Source: Nitzschia sp. DOCU1 (taxonomy: Eukaryota > Bacillariophyta > Bacillariophyceae > Bacillariales > Bacillariaceae). From it: a DNA stretch of 64,000 nt. Below, one piece after another: positions 42,231 through 54,297 of this stretch (positions are counted from its first letter, which is position 1; each line of letters begins with the position of its first letter). The notes beneath the pieces were generated by a model. The model was given only the letters and a program-made list of their open reading frames with translations. It did not search any database and was not told the origin of the DNA. The stretch lies in assembly GCA_951394045.1 (NCBI GenBank), contig OX595986.1:2509534-2573533 (forward strand), in the 5' to 3' direction. The position numbers and the translations under genes were made by a program.

Positions 42231-44662
42231 ATGTCGTTAGCAACCACTGGAGGTGGCCTTGGTGGCATGGGAGGAGCTGGCGCTGGGGGAATGGCGTTAG
42301 CCCATCAGGCCAATGCAATGGCTCGGCCAGCGGCTCCTCCCCAGGGAAGTAGCATTCCTGATAGTGGGATGCTGCTCCCGCCGTCCTCATCAGCGGCTGC
42401 TCTGGGTGCCGATCTCGTGGATAAGCAGCAACAACTCTCGATGCAACAAGTTCGCGATCTTTCTCGCCTACCATTGGTGGCAATCGATTTGTATGCGACT
42501 GAACCGCATGTTGCGACTTTCCCTCCCAAGCCAACAGATCCGTCAGAGGATGTGGAACCGTCTCTTGTAGGAAGAATGAAGGACAAGGTGGCGTTGAAAA
42601 CGACAGAAGCGTCCCACAAAACATTCCGAAAATGGCTTTCTCAATCAAAGGGTTACCTCGACTTGAAAGCCGATGTTCTCGCCCAATTGAATGATAAAGA
42701 CGCCGTGTTAGTTGAGGGTCCACAGCGCTGGCTAGGACTTCGTCGATTGGAGGATGCACCGGCCGAATTGAGAAAACATGTTGCACATGACGATTCGACA
42801 TCTCCTGCCATTGCAGAAGAATCTTCTCAAGAAATCGGAATTACCATGGCGAATGGAACTTTGGATGGATCGGTACCTCAAGGTGATGACTTTGACCGCG
42901 TTGTCAGCAAATTAAAATTGCATGCTTCCAAAAAGGCTTTGACAGTTCTCCCCGAGGAGATGACGGGTTTACTGTTGAACATTGCCCGACATCATGTGGC
43001 GCGCGATCTCAAGGTTTCCGAGGACGACGAAGACATTGAAAGCTATCCCTGTGCTATTGCTGTACCAGCTACTTATTGCAATGACGTCTCCATTGAATCC
43101 TTGTTGGATGCCACCGGTGGAACTGGCGTTGTCTTTCAACGGAGCATTTGCGCGTTGACTGGTGCCTTGATTCCGAGTGCAGATCAAAACAAACCCAACG
43201 TGCTCCTTGCCGCGATGGGCAAAGTGCTTCAGGAGAAACACAAGGCACACCAAGCTCTTCTTCTAAAGAACCCTGATCTTGTATTCAAAGGCGACATGCT
43301 CCTCTTACTTATGGGTGTGACGCAAGACTCGGCGGAATGCACGGCTGTGCAGATTGCAGAAGGGCGACAGGACGGCATGTGGGGCAGTTACAAAGTCCTC
43401 ACCAATGTTTCCTATCGACACGAAAATCCAGAATCCATCATTGACAAGTGTATCAGTGAATTGTTTGACACTCTGGACACCGTCGCACCAGAAGCAGGTG
43501 GCCCAGTTGGCATGGTCTCATATGGGACCCCGGCGGAGCAAAAGACTATTCAGGCCAAGTGGGACAAGCTCAAGAAAAATTTGGAAGACTGGGAGGAAGT
43601 GCCCCACTTTTTTACGCAGCCTCATGTGATTGCCATGGGTACCGCTCTAATGGGAGCCGTGAGCCATGGTCGTGTGTCAACAACAGTGCGGCTTCCTGGA
43701 AAGAAGCCCAAGGCCGACTTGGCCATCAAAGTGGAAAACGTGGCACCCGTTGCTGTTGGTATCACAATCAATTATCATGGCGGTGCTGAGGACAAATGGA
43801 CACCGGTCAAGACGATCTTTGACTTTGATCGTCGAGTGCCTGCAGGGCCGTACCCGATCGAATTTGTCGCCGCAGAATGTGCCGTTCACAAAAGCAAAAC
43901 AATTGAATTGTCCGAGGAGGAGTTACTCAAAGCGATAAAGGACAACGAAGGTTCCAAACGCATTCCCAAGCGCGAACAAGCCGCTTTGGATCTGCGAGTT
44001 CAGATCCTGCAAAAATGGACAAGAGACGGGGAATGGAAGAAGATTGGCAATGTCATGTCGCCCCTCGTAACGTTAGACAAGGACGAAAAGAAGATTGCGT
44101 GTGAGAAGATCGTGTTGGAGCTATCGCTCGGTGCGACGGGAATGATCACCAATGCGTGGGTCGGAGAAAGGTACGTTCATGACGGGGAACTGCTGATAGT
44201 TTTTGGCGTTTGGTTTGCTGACCGTTTCTTCGTTACAGAGAATCTGTTGTCCAAGCAACCATTTCCGCAAGGAACTCTACTTTGAGATACTATATCGGGA
44301 TCTTCTTGGCAGTGGCGTTCTTTGGTGGTTTCTTGTTCAAGTCCTGGTGGGAAGATCGAGTCTTTCAGCGTGATACTCGGCGCCTACTCGCCTACTATAA
44401 GCACGTTATACCTGGATCCATGTCCGATGGTGACCTTCACAATGCCCGATATCTGGTCTACAAGTACCGCAATAAGAAGGAAAAGCTTTGGAAGAATCTA
44501 GAGAAGAAGTACGGCGAGCCGGTGCTACAAGAGCACGAGTGGGCTGACTGGGCCGAGGCTGCTGCTACGGCCAAAGCGAACGCTGATGAGGGCGAAGAAG
44601 AGGATCTCGATGAAGCCGCTGACTCTACACAAGACAATGGGGAAACTGAACAGGACCTTTAG
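42231..44662 (+). CDS. Membrane protein with a degenerate Hsp70-like ATPase fold (two exons)
   Basis: Predicted 787 residues. Exon 1 is 42231-44170 and exon 2 is 44239-44662; the 68-bp intron has a GTACGT donor and TTACAG acceptor. The N-terminus is Gly/Ala/Pro-rich. From about residue 270 short blocks appear in the order of an Hsp70 nucleotide-binding domain: CAIAVPATYCNDVSIESLLD (compare VPAYF), RSICALTGALI (NEPTAAA), MLLLLMGVTQDSAECTAVQI (DLGGGTFDVS), AMGTALMGAVSHGRV (GAA.QAAIL.G), then VENVAPVAVGITI (DVTPLSLGIE). The phosphate-binding Gly-rich loop is not kept, so ATP hydrolysis is unlikely. A transmembrane helix (YYIGIFLAVAFFGGFLF) and an acidic tail follow. The Hsp70 relation is my reading of weak similarity; the gene itself is solid. 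Confidence 0.72.
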
Positions 44663-44901
44663 ACTATATCCTCCTAGATTCTATCTTTTCATGCGATACC
44701 GCAGCTTGGTGTTTATGGTCCGTTGAACCTCTTATGGTTTCAAACCATTGGCTAATCTTACAGTAGTTTATATCGAGGCCAGCGGCATCTCGGATGAGTA
44801 GCGTTATCCGAGGGAAAAAGCTGACATCAACATGAAAGATAGATGATACTGCGCCGCGATGCATCGGGCAATGGCGGCAGCAGGATGTCCAACGCTGATC
44901 A

Positions 44902-46433
44902 TTAGATCGGTACGCTCGTCCATCCCATCGGTGCCGTATTGTTTTGCAAGTTTTGAAAGACTTGATTGTGATGCACCCGACCAGTTGCTAGCGTACTGGC
45001 GCCCGGATGAGTGGGGATATTCGGCCCTGAAACGGCCTTCGCATTTCGGTAGGCATGACTTTGGTACATCTCGGGCGTTGGAGGTGTCAGATTGGTGTAA
45101 AAGCCATAGCCAAGCTGCGGGCTCTCAACGCCGTTATTAGCAACCTCGGTCCCGAACGGCCTCGTGGGCATTATCAGCCCGCTCTTTGCTGCAGACATCT
45201 TGGGGATGTAACGTGTTCGGTCGGGTAGAGGTCCCATACCGTCAGCATCTGCACGGATTGACAGAGTCCTTCGCATTGCACTTTTCACCGGTTTCGGTGC
45301 GCTTGTGGACGTAACGGAACTGTAGGGGCTGGGTTCATGGCGGACGCTCTGTTCGTTACCCATGACGAGGGATGATCAATTCAGCAGCAAGAAACAGAGG
45401 TGAGATTCCCAAGTTAAATGAAGAAGCTGACCATGACAAGTTCCGTTTGAGGCCAAAACGAACAAAATTGTGAAGGGTGATGGCACAGCGACATTCTTCG
45501 ATCGGCGGCAAAAGGGCTTTGGATAGACCGAACGCTCAATCATGACACGATGACGCGCTTCGTCCATTTTGCTGACAACGTGCGCCGGCCAAAATGAATC
45601 ATCATATTCAGCAACGAGGAAGGCATATATCGAAGAACGCGTTCGTCATTCCCCTTTGACACAATGTGAACTAAGGAAATCGCAGCTTTGGCGAGCGTAT
45701 TTCTCCTGCTCATAACCCAATGTCCCCAAGTCGGACATGCTCGTTTCCCCGCTAGAGAAGAGAGGAGGATCGGGCCTTTTCATCTCGACCATGGCGAAAA
45801 ATGAGTGGCCCAAGATACCTTCGACTCTCTTGCTAGTCATCGCCGACGCATCCCAAGCAACACAAATAACATCGAAAGAGCCATGGCGACACCGAAATAA
45901 CACAACGAGACGACGGCAAACGCAAAAGGCAAACCCTCCAGATGCCGCCTGGAGCAGACGTATCTTTGTTGCCAGACCTCAAGCAACTTCAACCTGGCCG
46001 AACGATTAACAAAATAACAAAAGTTTTTGCTTACCTCGGTGTTGTACTCCACTAGACTCTTCCCGCTTTCGTCTGACCAACTCAGATTTTTTGATCGTTT
46101 CAGTCCCATTAGGCCGGCGGCAAGTGAATTCCCTTCCATACCATCGGACCCATCGATTGCCCGATGACCGTCGCCAGACACGGCCTGTTGTGACGAAAGA
46201 TCACAATCAGAAACTACTCGGATCCTTGAAGGACTATTGCTGGCTGAACCTGGAGGACTGTTCTCGTTGTCATTGTCGTCTAATCTACGAAGCGTAATGG
46301 GCTCGTCATCCACGTTCATCGAGGCATTGCCGCCGAGGACCCCGCCAAGAATCCAGAGCGGAGCCCGCACGAATGCCGAGAAAAAATTGAAATCATCAAT
46401 CTTGTCGGCTTCGATTGGTCGGTCAAAGGCCAT
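44902..46433 (-). CDS. Hypothetical diatom-type protein (two-exon model with long intron)
   Basis: Exon 1 (46433-46035) ends GLKRSKNLSWSDESGKSLVE then YNTE at a GTAAGC donor; exon 2 (45348-44902) starts at an AACAG acceptor with SVRHEPSPYSS and contains KSAMRRTLSIRADAD, RTRYIPKMSAAKSGLIMPTR and YGFYTNLTPPTPEMY. Phase 0 joining gives 281 residues. I join them because SWSDE-type and TPPTPE-type blocks read like two halves of one protein; this is from general recall of diatom proteins, not a search. The 686-bp intron is far longer than the others. The alternative is two genes: one ending within the intron after a hydrophobic stretch at 45837, the other starting at its own ATG at 45363 (MGNEQS, a myristoylation-like start). 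Confidence 0.5.
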
Positions 46434-47938
46434 TGTTGCTATTGTTGTTGGATATCGTAAACAGTCTCACGAATGGCAGTATCCAAAGAAAAAACAATTG
46501 ACATACTGAAGGGCGAAACCTCTTTGAAAGTTTTCCTCTTCGTGTCGTGTCCCTCTCGGCGAAAAGAAACGTATTCGGCCAATCAAAGGCTTGGCTTTCA
46601 TCCTTTTCCCTCGCACCATGTGATGGGTGTCCGAGGAAGAGACGGGGTTGTGGTGAGCAGATCCGACTCCCGGTAGTTTTGCTACGTGGAAGTTTACAAG
46701 GGCACATGTAATTAGGGATCGGGTGTCTTGAAGTCACAAGGTTCTTTGCCGGAAAGTGCTAGCACCGCTTGACATCCTCTTCGACTTCACAAAATTGACT
46801 GGCCATGGTTGCCGTTGTTGACACGGCGGGATCGCAAGGTGACACCATCGTCCTATGCCATGAGGATTCTCCGAAACAATCATTTAGGCGCCAATGCCGA
46901 CAAGTGGCATACATTTGCAGGGAGTGGGGATCCATTGCGATGACAGCCTCGTTGCTTTGCGGGACACGAAATGATACTATGGTGAAATTGCGTTCTTTGG
47001 ATTCTTCTTCTTTGACACCACATTGCCGATGGCTCGGGAAGACATGCCAATGCCATCACTTCTGCAACAGCAGCTGGTCCTGGTGGGGAGTAACGAATGG
47101 ATTCGATTCTGAAAAAGATACCCCAATAGGCTTTCGAGTCTCAGACCTTTCGGGTACCACTCAGGGTCCTTACGATATCTACCTGCAAACGGCAGCTAGT
47201 AGTAGAGTGAGTCTACAATAGAGAGACCAGCTATCGCGCGTAGCTAGGTAATAACAACTCTTGTATGACGACGCAACCGATCTGCTTTGGATAGGACCAT
47301 GGCAAAAGATTGTTCTAGCCAGTAGCAATCAAGAAGTTAGAACTACGGCATCCCGCTTCGTCGGCAGGCTACTTCTTGTAGCATAGCGCGACGGACTAGA
47401 GTGCTCGGATCCTCGTCGCTACAACAGGTTCTTCACCGCTCAATGTGGACCGTGGCAACGGGTGGATGTCAACGGATGTGGAAGCTCGGAGTGGAGGGAC
47501 CTTTCCTGCATGATGATCATGATGTAGCAGAGGAGTGAGAGCAGCTTCGTCGATAGCACGTTTCCGCGGGCGAGCTTGGCCGCTGCCTGCGTCATGAATG
47601 GGATCCGCCAGGTCATAAATGAGGCGCGATGATGATCGATGATGATGATGCCTGCGCACACAGCTTCTCTCCGTAGGATTTCTACGTGCTGAACAAAGCG
47701 TGGGGCATCACTCCGATATCTTTTGTGTGGCGCGAAGCTTCGAAGATCAAAGACGATGTTCCTTCAATTACGACGGAAGGAAGATCGATCTTTCATCATT
47801 CTGACGACAGGGCCTCTGTTGAAAATAAACAACACACAAAGAAGTCCTGAAGGCGTTTGCACATTAACTGCTACGAATCCGCAACATACCTCATTGATAC
47901 TTGGCCTGATATAGTCCTGCTGCATTTCCAGATTTGCC
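46434..47938. other. Intergenic region with a doubtful small ORF
   Basis: About 1.5 kb. The plus-strand ORF 46805-47221 (138 codons from an ATG, Cys/Trp-containing, no domain) is not supported as a gene. A small GAT microsatellite lies at about 47631-47652. Otherwise nothing recognised. Confidence 0.45.
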
Positions 47939-50900
47939 ATGGCGCCCAACGCAAAAACCCGACTTCTGTACGAAAACGATGACCTCGAACGTGTTAGCGT
48001 GTTCGAGAAAAAAGGTAGGTGAACCCCGCCGCTATATTCGCCGATCGATTTGCAATGGCTATTGCCAGTTATCTAAATACGACGTGCCATTTGGTTATCT
48101 TTTACGACGCAGGTTATCGATCTCAGCCGATCCTTTATGTCAACGGCAAGCGCGTCCCTGATGACGTCGCCGCGAAAGCACGTTCCAACCAGACCCTCTT
48201 GGCGTTTCTACGAGAAGATATGTTGCTGACTGGATCCAAGCTCGGTTGCGCAGAGGGTGGGTGTGGAGCCTGCACGGTGATGTAAGTTGCTTCGTTTCGA
48301 AATTGTTATCACGACTCAAGATAATTCCCTGACGACCATATTTCCTTCAAGGGTTTCCAAAAAGGATAAGAAAAGCGGCGAGATCAAACATTATAATGTC
48401 AACGCTTGTCTTATGCCAGTGCTCGCAGCCGATGGCTGTCATATCACTACTGTGGAAGGCATCGGAACTGTGAAGAACGACAACCTGCATCCCATCCAAA
48501 AAGCTATGACGGAATTGCACGGTTCCCAATGCGGTAAGAATATGTCGAGCGATATTGTTGATTTCGCTACCCCGTGGAAGCTCACCTTGTTTCGTGGCAG
48601 GCTTTTGCACACCAGGGATCATCGTTTCTATCTACTCTCTTTACGCCAACCGCTCGTCAATGAAAGAAATCGAAGAACATCTCGACGGAAACTTGTGCCG
48701 ATGTACCGGATACCGCCCTATCTGGGACGCGGCGCGTTCCCTTTGTGATGGTGCAGAGGAGTTGGTGCGAGGTCCTTGTGGTACTCCGTGCCGAGAGTGT
48801 CCCGAACGTGACGAGTGTGGGCAGGATTGCAATGTGAACGATAAGAAAAGTGAGGATGCTGGCAAAGACAAGGTTATTTGCTCCACCTCGAAGCAGAAAG
48901 TTGCAATGAAGAAGATGTTCGTGGAAAACAAGGAGGATTGGCTAGAGCAGCCCAACATCATGTTCCCGGAGGAGCTAGCGGACGCGTCCTCGGCCGAAAA
49001 CGAGGAGCTGTCCAAGCCTCTCATGGTGGTCGATCACACCGACTACCAAGGCGCTGGAACCTGGTTTAAGCCGAGTAGCCTGGAGGATTTGCTTATCCTT
49101 CTCAAGGATTTTGGAGGACCTGCGGGTGGGGGATACAAGATTGTAGTTGGCAATACTGAAGTTGGCATTGGTAAGTCCAAGCGGTCCGAATAATCGAATG
49201 TGTATCACAGTCATACAATTGTTTCCTCACAAGTCTGGCAGAGACAAAGTTCAAGCGCGCCGTCTATCCCCGTCTTATTTATCCCAGTGAATCTATAAGT
49301 GAATTGTATCAGTTTTCGGCAGGCTCCGATAAGGTTGTCATTGGCGCCTGTACATCCTTGAGCACCATCCAGCATGAATGTGGCGAGTTGGGCAAAGACC
49401 CTTCCCTTGCTCGTACGGTGATGCCCATTCATGACATGCTGCGATGGTTCGCCTCTACCCAAATCCGCAATGTGGCCTGTTTGGGCGGCAATCTTGTGAC
49501 GGCAAGTCCCATTTCCGACATGAATCCCATGTTGGCATGCATGGGTGCCACATTGATTCTATCTCGTATGGGCGATGATGGTGCAGTAGCTCGGCGCCCA
49601 AAAGTGGTTTCCGAGTTCTTCGTGAAATATCGCACTGTCGATATTGAATCGACGGAAATCGTTGAGAAGATTGAGGTACCGATTTTAGCCAAAGTGTTTG
49701 AATACGTCAAGCCATTCAAGCAAGCACGCCGTCGCGAGGACGATATCAGCATCGTCACATCTGGTATGCACATTCGCTTGGCACCAAATGGTGACAAGTT
49801 CATAATCGAGCACATTGCAATGGCTTTTGGTGGAATGGCTCCAAAGACGGTCATGACTTCGAAAACCGCAAAGAGCATGATCGGTGCTGAATTTTGCCGC
49901 GAAACTTTCGTCAGTGCCCAAGACATTATAATCGAGGAGTTGAGTTTGCCAGAGAATGTTCCCGGAGGCCAAGCGGCCTACAGAATGACACTAGCGGCTT
50001 CGTTTCTGTACAAGTTTTACATTTCGGTGGTTGAAGAACTTAAGAAGGACGTCGAAATTATTAATGCGGAACCGACAGCTTTTCCGTCGATTTCTCAGCC
50101 TCTACCAGTCGTGCCACAAGTGAGCGATGAAGAGGTCTCGGGTGCTGACAACTTTCTCAGCGCAGAGAAGCCAAGCTTCTCTGGCTCACAAGCCTATCCA
50201 GCACCAAAGGTTGCTGCCGGGCTCGAGGACCAAATTCTCCCCAACGTGGACGGCGCCAGAAGGAAAGGTGCTGCCGATGCTGTTGGGAAAGGAATCGTTC
50301 ACCAGTCCGGAGCTCTTCATTGTACAGGCGAAGCCATTTACACTGACGACATCCCTCCGCCGCCTGGAACTCTTCAAGGGGCCCTCATATTGGCCACTCA
50401 ATGCGGTGTGGTGTTTGAGTCGATGAATGTCGATCCTGCAATGCGTCTCCCCGGGGTTGTCAAGGTGTGTACCGCAGAGGACATTACTGCCCTTGGAGGA
50501 AAGAACAAACTCGGACCGATCGTTCATGATGAAACGGTTTTCCTTCCGTACGGAGAAACTATCGCGATGGTCGGCCAAGTCTTGGGGATTGTTGTCGCGG
50601 AAACCCTGGAGAGTGCTGAAATGGCAGCCCGTTTGGTAGAAGTGAAATATGGCGATGGCGACGGAATGGTAGTTATGAGTATCAAAAATGCCATTGAAGC
50701 AAAAAGCTTCTACGACGGTACTCGCCACAAGGTTACCAGGGGCGATGCGTCGTTCATGGATGAATTGCGAAACCAGGCGGAGACCGAGGGAGCAAAGGTG
50801 GGCGATATCGTCAAAGTATCAGGAACCTTCCACTCTGGAGCACAGGAACACTTTTATCTCGAGACCAACTCCACGTTAGTCATTCCTTCGGAGAGTGACA

Positions 50901-52879
50901 CCAACCTCACTGTATATTGTTCCACTCAGGCGGCCACCAAGACCCAAAAATTTTGCGCGTCGTCGACGGGGACTCCGGCAGCCAAAGTTGTCTGCCGTGT
51001 GAAGCGTCTAGGAGGAGGATTCGGCGGCAAGGAGACTCGGAGTGTATTCGCATCTTGCGCTGCTGCAGTTGCTGCCAAGCGGACCAGCAGGCCTGTCAGA
51101 CTGACATTAGCGAGAAATGTGGATATGCTTACCACAGGGCAGCGCCATGCTTTCGTCACCAAATACCACGCAAGTGCCAAGATCACAGAAGATGGTGCGA
51201 AGTTGCTTTCCATGGACGTCGAAGTTTACAACAATGGGGGCGCTGCTTTGGATTTATCGGGTCCAGTAGCCGATAGAGCCCTCTTCCATATCGACAATGT
51301 GTACATGTTTCCAAATCTCCGTGTCGAAGTGGTTGCTTGTAAGACAGCACAGGCCCCACACACAGCGTACCGAGGCTTTGGTGGTCCCCAGGGCATGGTG
51401 GTCGCGGAGCATGTTGTGGAACATCTTGCGGTTGCTTGCGGAGTTCATGTGGACAAGATGCGTCGCGACAACATGTACAAGGATGGGGATAGCACTCACT
51501 TCGGCATGGTTATTGGCGCTGGAGGTTCGAACGGGAAGTGGAACGTTCCCAAGATGTTTGATAGATTGTACAACGAACTCGATGTACCTAAGCGACGCGC
51601 AGCGATGGACGAATTCAATGCAAAGAACAAGTGGCTAAAGCGAGGGTGCGCACTTGTCCCCACTAAGTTTGGCATCGCTTTCACTGCAAAGTATATGAAT
51701 CAAGGTAAGCTCGTTTGGACGATGTCATCATGAATCTTGGCAAAAATTCGACTGACGGCGTCTGCCTCGTTCTAGGAGGTGCACTTGTACATCTCTACAC
51801 CGATGGTACAGTGCTCGTGTCCCACGGAGGGACTGAGATGGGCCAAGGGCTGCACACTAAGGTTTGCCAAGTAGCGGCACAGGCATTTGGAATTCCGGTT
51901 GAGGATGTCTACATCAACGACAGCAGCACGGACAAGGTAGCCAATACCATCCCAACGGCTGCAAGTATGTCCACCGACCTCTACGGAATGTGCACATTGG
52001 ATGCCTGCCGTCAAATTCTTGCGCGTTTGAAACCGATTCGCGAGAAGCTTGGAGCCGAAGCCAGTCTTGCGGATGTCGCAAACGCAGCCCACATGGAGCG
52101 TGTTGATCTAACGGCCCATGGTTTTTATGCGCCTCACGAGTCCCGCATTGGCTATGACTTTTTCAAAGAGAGACCTGCCGACTTCCCGGCCGATGCGCCA
52201 GAGAATTCATGGAAAGGCCACCCCTTCAACTACTTCACACAGGGGGTTGCATACTCTGAGGTCGAAATCGATGTTTTGACAGGCAATCACAGAACACTCT
52301 TCTCTGATGTCATTGTCGACGTGGGTTCGAGCGTCAACCCGGCAATCGATATTGGTCAAATCGAAGGTGCCTTTACGCAAGGAATGGGGTGGAGCACCAT
52401 CGAGGATGTTGTCTACGGAGATGACGACCATACTTGGGTCCGTCCTAGAAGCAATATTTTCACAGCTGGACCCGGTACCTACAAGCTTCCTGGTAAGTAC
52501 TTGTGCTTTGTTTTCTTGTGCATTGAGCTTGTATTCTCACGTAGCGTGTTCTTCCATAGCTTTCAACGACCAACCGGAAGTGTTCAATGTATCACTCTTG
52601 GAAGACGTCGACAATCCATTTGCTGTCCATAGTAGCAAGGCGGTGGGCGAGCCACCGTTCTTCCTTGGAACGAGTGTTTTCTACGCAATCAAGGATGCCG
52701 TGCGATGTGCCCGAAGAGCCAACCAAAAAGGCAAAGAAACTTACTTCGAAATGCGCCTTCCCGCAACAAGCGAACGCATCCGCATGTACGTGAATGACGA
52801 AATCGGCATGAAGGCCAAGCAAGCGATGTTGGGCGATGCCGGAGCGGCCGAATCGTATCAACCACAGGGAAGCTTCTAA
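47939..52879 (+). CDS. XDH: Xanthine dehydrogenase (seven exons)
   Basis: Molybdoenzyme oxidising hypoxanthine to xanthine to urate in purine breakdown. Exons are 47939-48014, 48113-48281, 48352-48533, 48601-49170, 49242-51704, 51776-52492 and 52560-52879; the introns are 67-98 bp, all GT-AG, and all phases close. The product has 1,498 residues, longer than the usual 1,330-1,360. Order: plant-ferredoxin 2Fe-2S ([11 protein letters not shown]), second 2Fe-2S ([15 protein letters not shown]), a Cys-rich linker, FAD domain ([36 protein letters not shown]), then molybdopterin domains ([37 protein letters not shown] with the substrate Arg, [24 protein letters not shown], and AVGEPPFFL with the catalytic Glu). 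Peroxisomal or cytosolic location cannot be decided. The tandem array starts 271 bp after the stop. Confidence 0.95.
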
Positions 52880-53455
52880 TCGTAGAGAAATCATCAGCCT
52901 TTGTGGCTATTTCTTCTGATGGTCAATTTAGTACGAAAGAAGCAAATTTTAACTTTTGGTGTATGTATCTTTGCATCAACGATGATAAATAGTACCTTGG
53001 ATCTTAGTATCTTGTAATGGTTTTAGAGACGACCCTTGCCGAAAGTCGCTCGTGCTGCAGGTCGCCCTCTCTTCTGGGGGTACTGGTATGTAATAGTACT
53101 GAAGCGGTGGTTGTCGATAGTCTATCCCATCAAACGAATGAAGGAATCATGGCAATTTTCTAGTGTTCCTGGCCGGCCGAAAAAAGAAGGGGGAAGGGGG
53201 AGAAATTCAGTGCAATTAGGGGGGAGCATTTTGCCCATTTGAAACACCATACTGTGTCTTTGGCCCCACCACAAGAAGAATGAGTTCGAGTACTACCTAG
53301 CTACAGTACTATCATAACAAGACTACTGTCGTAGCTACCACCATACTAGTAACAATGAGCTAGTATGACCAGCAGCCAGCAGCAGCTCCAATGCAAGTAG
53401 TAAGAAGGGCGGGCGCTACTAGTAGTAGCACACGAGGACCAGTAGCTCATAATAT

Positions 53456-54140
53456 AGTGGCTGTCACAAAATACTATTCTAGTGGTGGCACCTATAGAGC
53501 TACCCTACTTTCCACTAGGAGCTACTACTAGCTAGGTCCTGCTGATACTCTAGCTAGTACTACTGGTGCTATGAATACTCTAATAGCACGCACAAGCAGC
53601 GAGGAGAACGACAGGTGCTGACGTTAGTAGTAGTAAGAAGCAATAGCACCACCCCACTACTGGCAGCCAACTACTATTCCGGAGTATAATACAGATACCA
53701 TTACTAGCTAGATACTAGCTGCAGATAGTAAGTTGTGGTGGCTTGTTTACCAAAAACTGTGGTGGTTGTTCATGAAGCACGAGGGGGGGACACGAGGACT
53801 GTTACTTGGGTGGCGTTGTGCCTTGGCAACTCCATGATAAAAGCCCGATGAGTAAGAAGAGGCTAATAGCAATAGCTAGCGGCAGTGGTGGTTGCAAAAA
53901 GATAGCTATTGTAGTGGTGGCACCAGTAGAGTAGCTAATTCTTCCACTACTAGCTACTACTAGTGAGTGAGTTCTGCTGATACACCAGTCTTAGCTACAA
54001 GTAGTAGTAGTAGCTAGCTAGTGGTAAGACTAGCACCACACCACTACTGCTAATAGTATATTGGTGATAATATATTGTAGCAGCAAACTACTATTCTGGA
54101 GTATGATACAGATATCTATCGCTACTACTTTTAGCTGTGT
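53456..54140 (+). repeat. Internal diverged duplication inside the satellite unit (first copy)
   Basis: Half A (about 53456-53715) and half B (about 53884-54140) share ordered words: AGTGGTGGCACC (53481 and 53913), AGCTACTACTAG, CTGCTGATAC, and GCAGCCAACTACTATTCCGG against GCAGCAAACTACTATTCTGG followed by AGTAT and ACAGATA. The offset is about 417-432 bp. The same pair recurs in every unit. Confidence 0.7.
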
Positions 54141-54171
54141 ACTACTAGCAGCACCTGGTAACTTTGGGGGC

Positions 54172-54192
54172 GGCGGGAAAACCCGCGCGAAA
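54172..54192 (+). promoter_or_regulatory. Hairpin and two E2F-like words (in every satellite unit)
   Basis: GCGGG (54173-54177) and CCCGC (54182-54186) pair around an AAAA loop. GCGGGAAA and, 11 bp on, GCGCGAAA both match the reverse of the E2F consensus TTTSSCGC in the same orientation. Present once per 1,220-bp unit. Function unknown. Confidence 0.45.
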
Positions 54193-54228
54193 GAGAGTCA
54201 AACAAGTCAAAAGACGGCTAATAATCTT

Positions 54229-54297
54229 TTTCATTAAGCATTTAGCTTTATATTTTATAAAGTAAAATCGCCGGTCAGTTTCATTAAGCATTTAGCT
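54229..54297 (+). repeat. 19-bp direct repeat flanking an AT-rich block (in every satellite unit)
   Basis: TTTCATTAAGCATTTAGCT occurs at 54229-54247 and 54279-54297, 50 bp apart, with TTATATTTTATAAAGTAAAA between. Repeated every 1,220 bp to the window end. Confidence 0.85.

Noticed and set aside
46805..47221. 138-codon plus-strand ORF
   Set aside because: Composition rich in Cys, Trp and Ser without pattern; probably chance.
53036..53242. ORF crossing the left edge of the satellite
   Set aside because: Non-coding composition, overlaps the repeat and is not repeated in other units because the flank differs.
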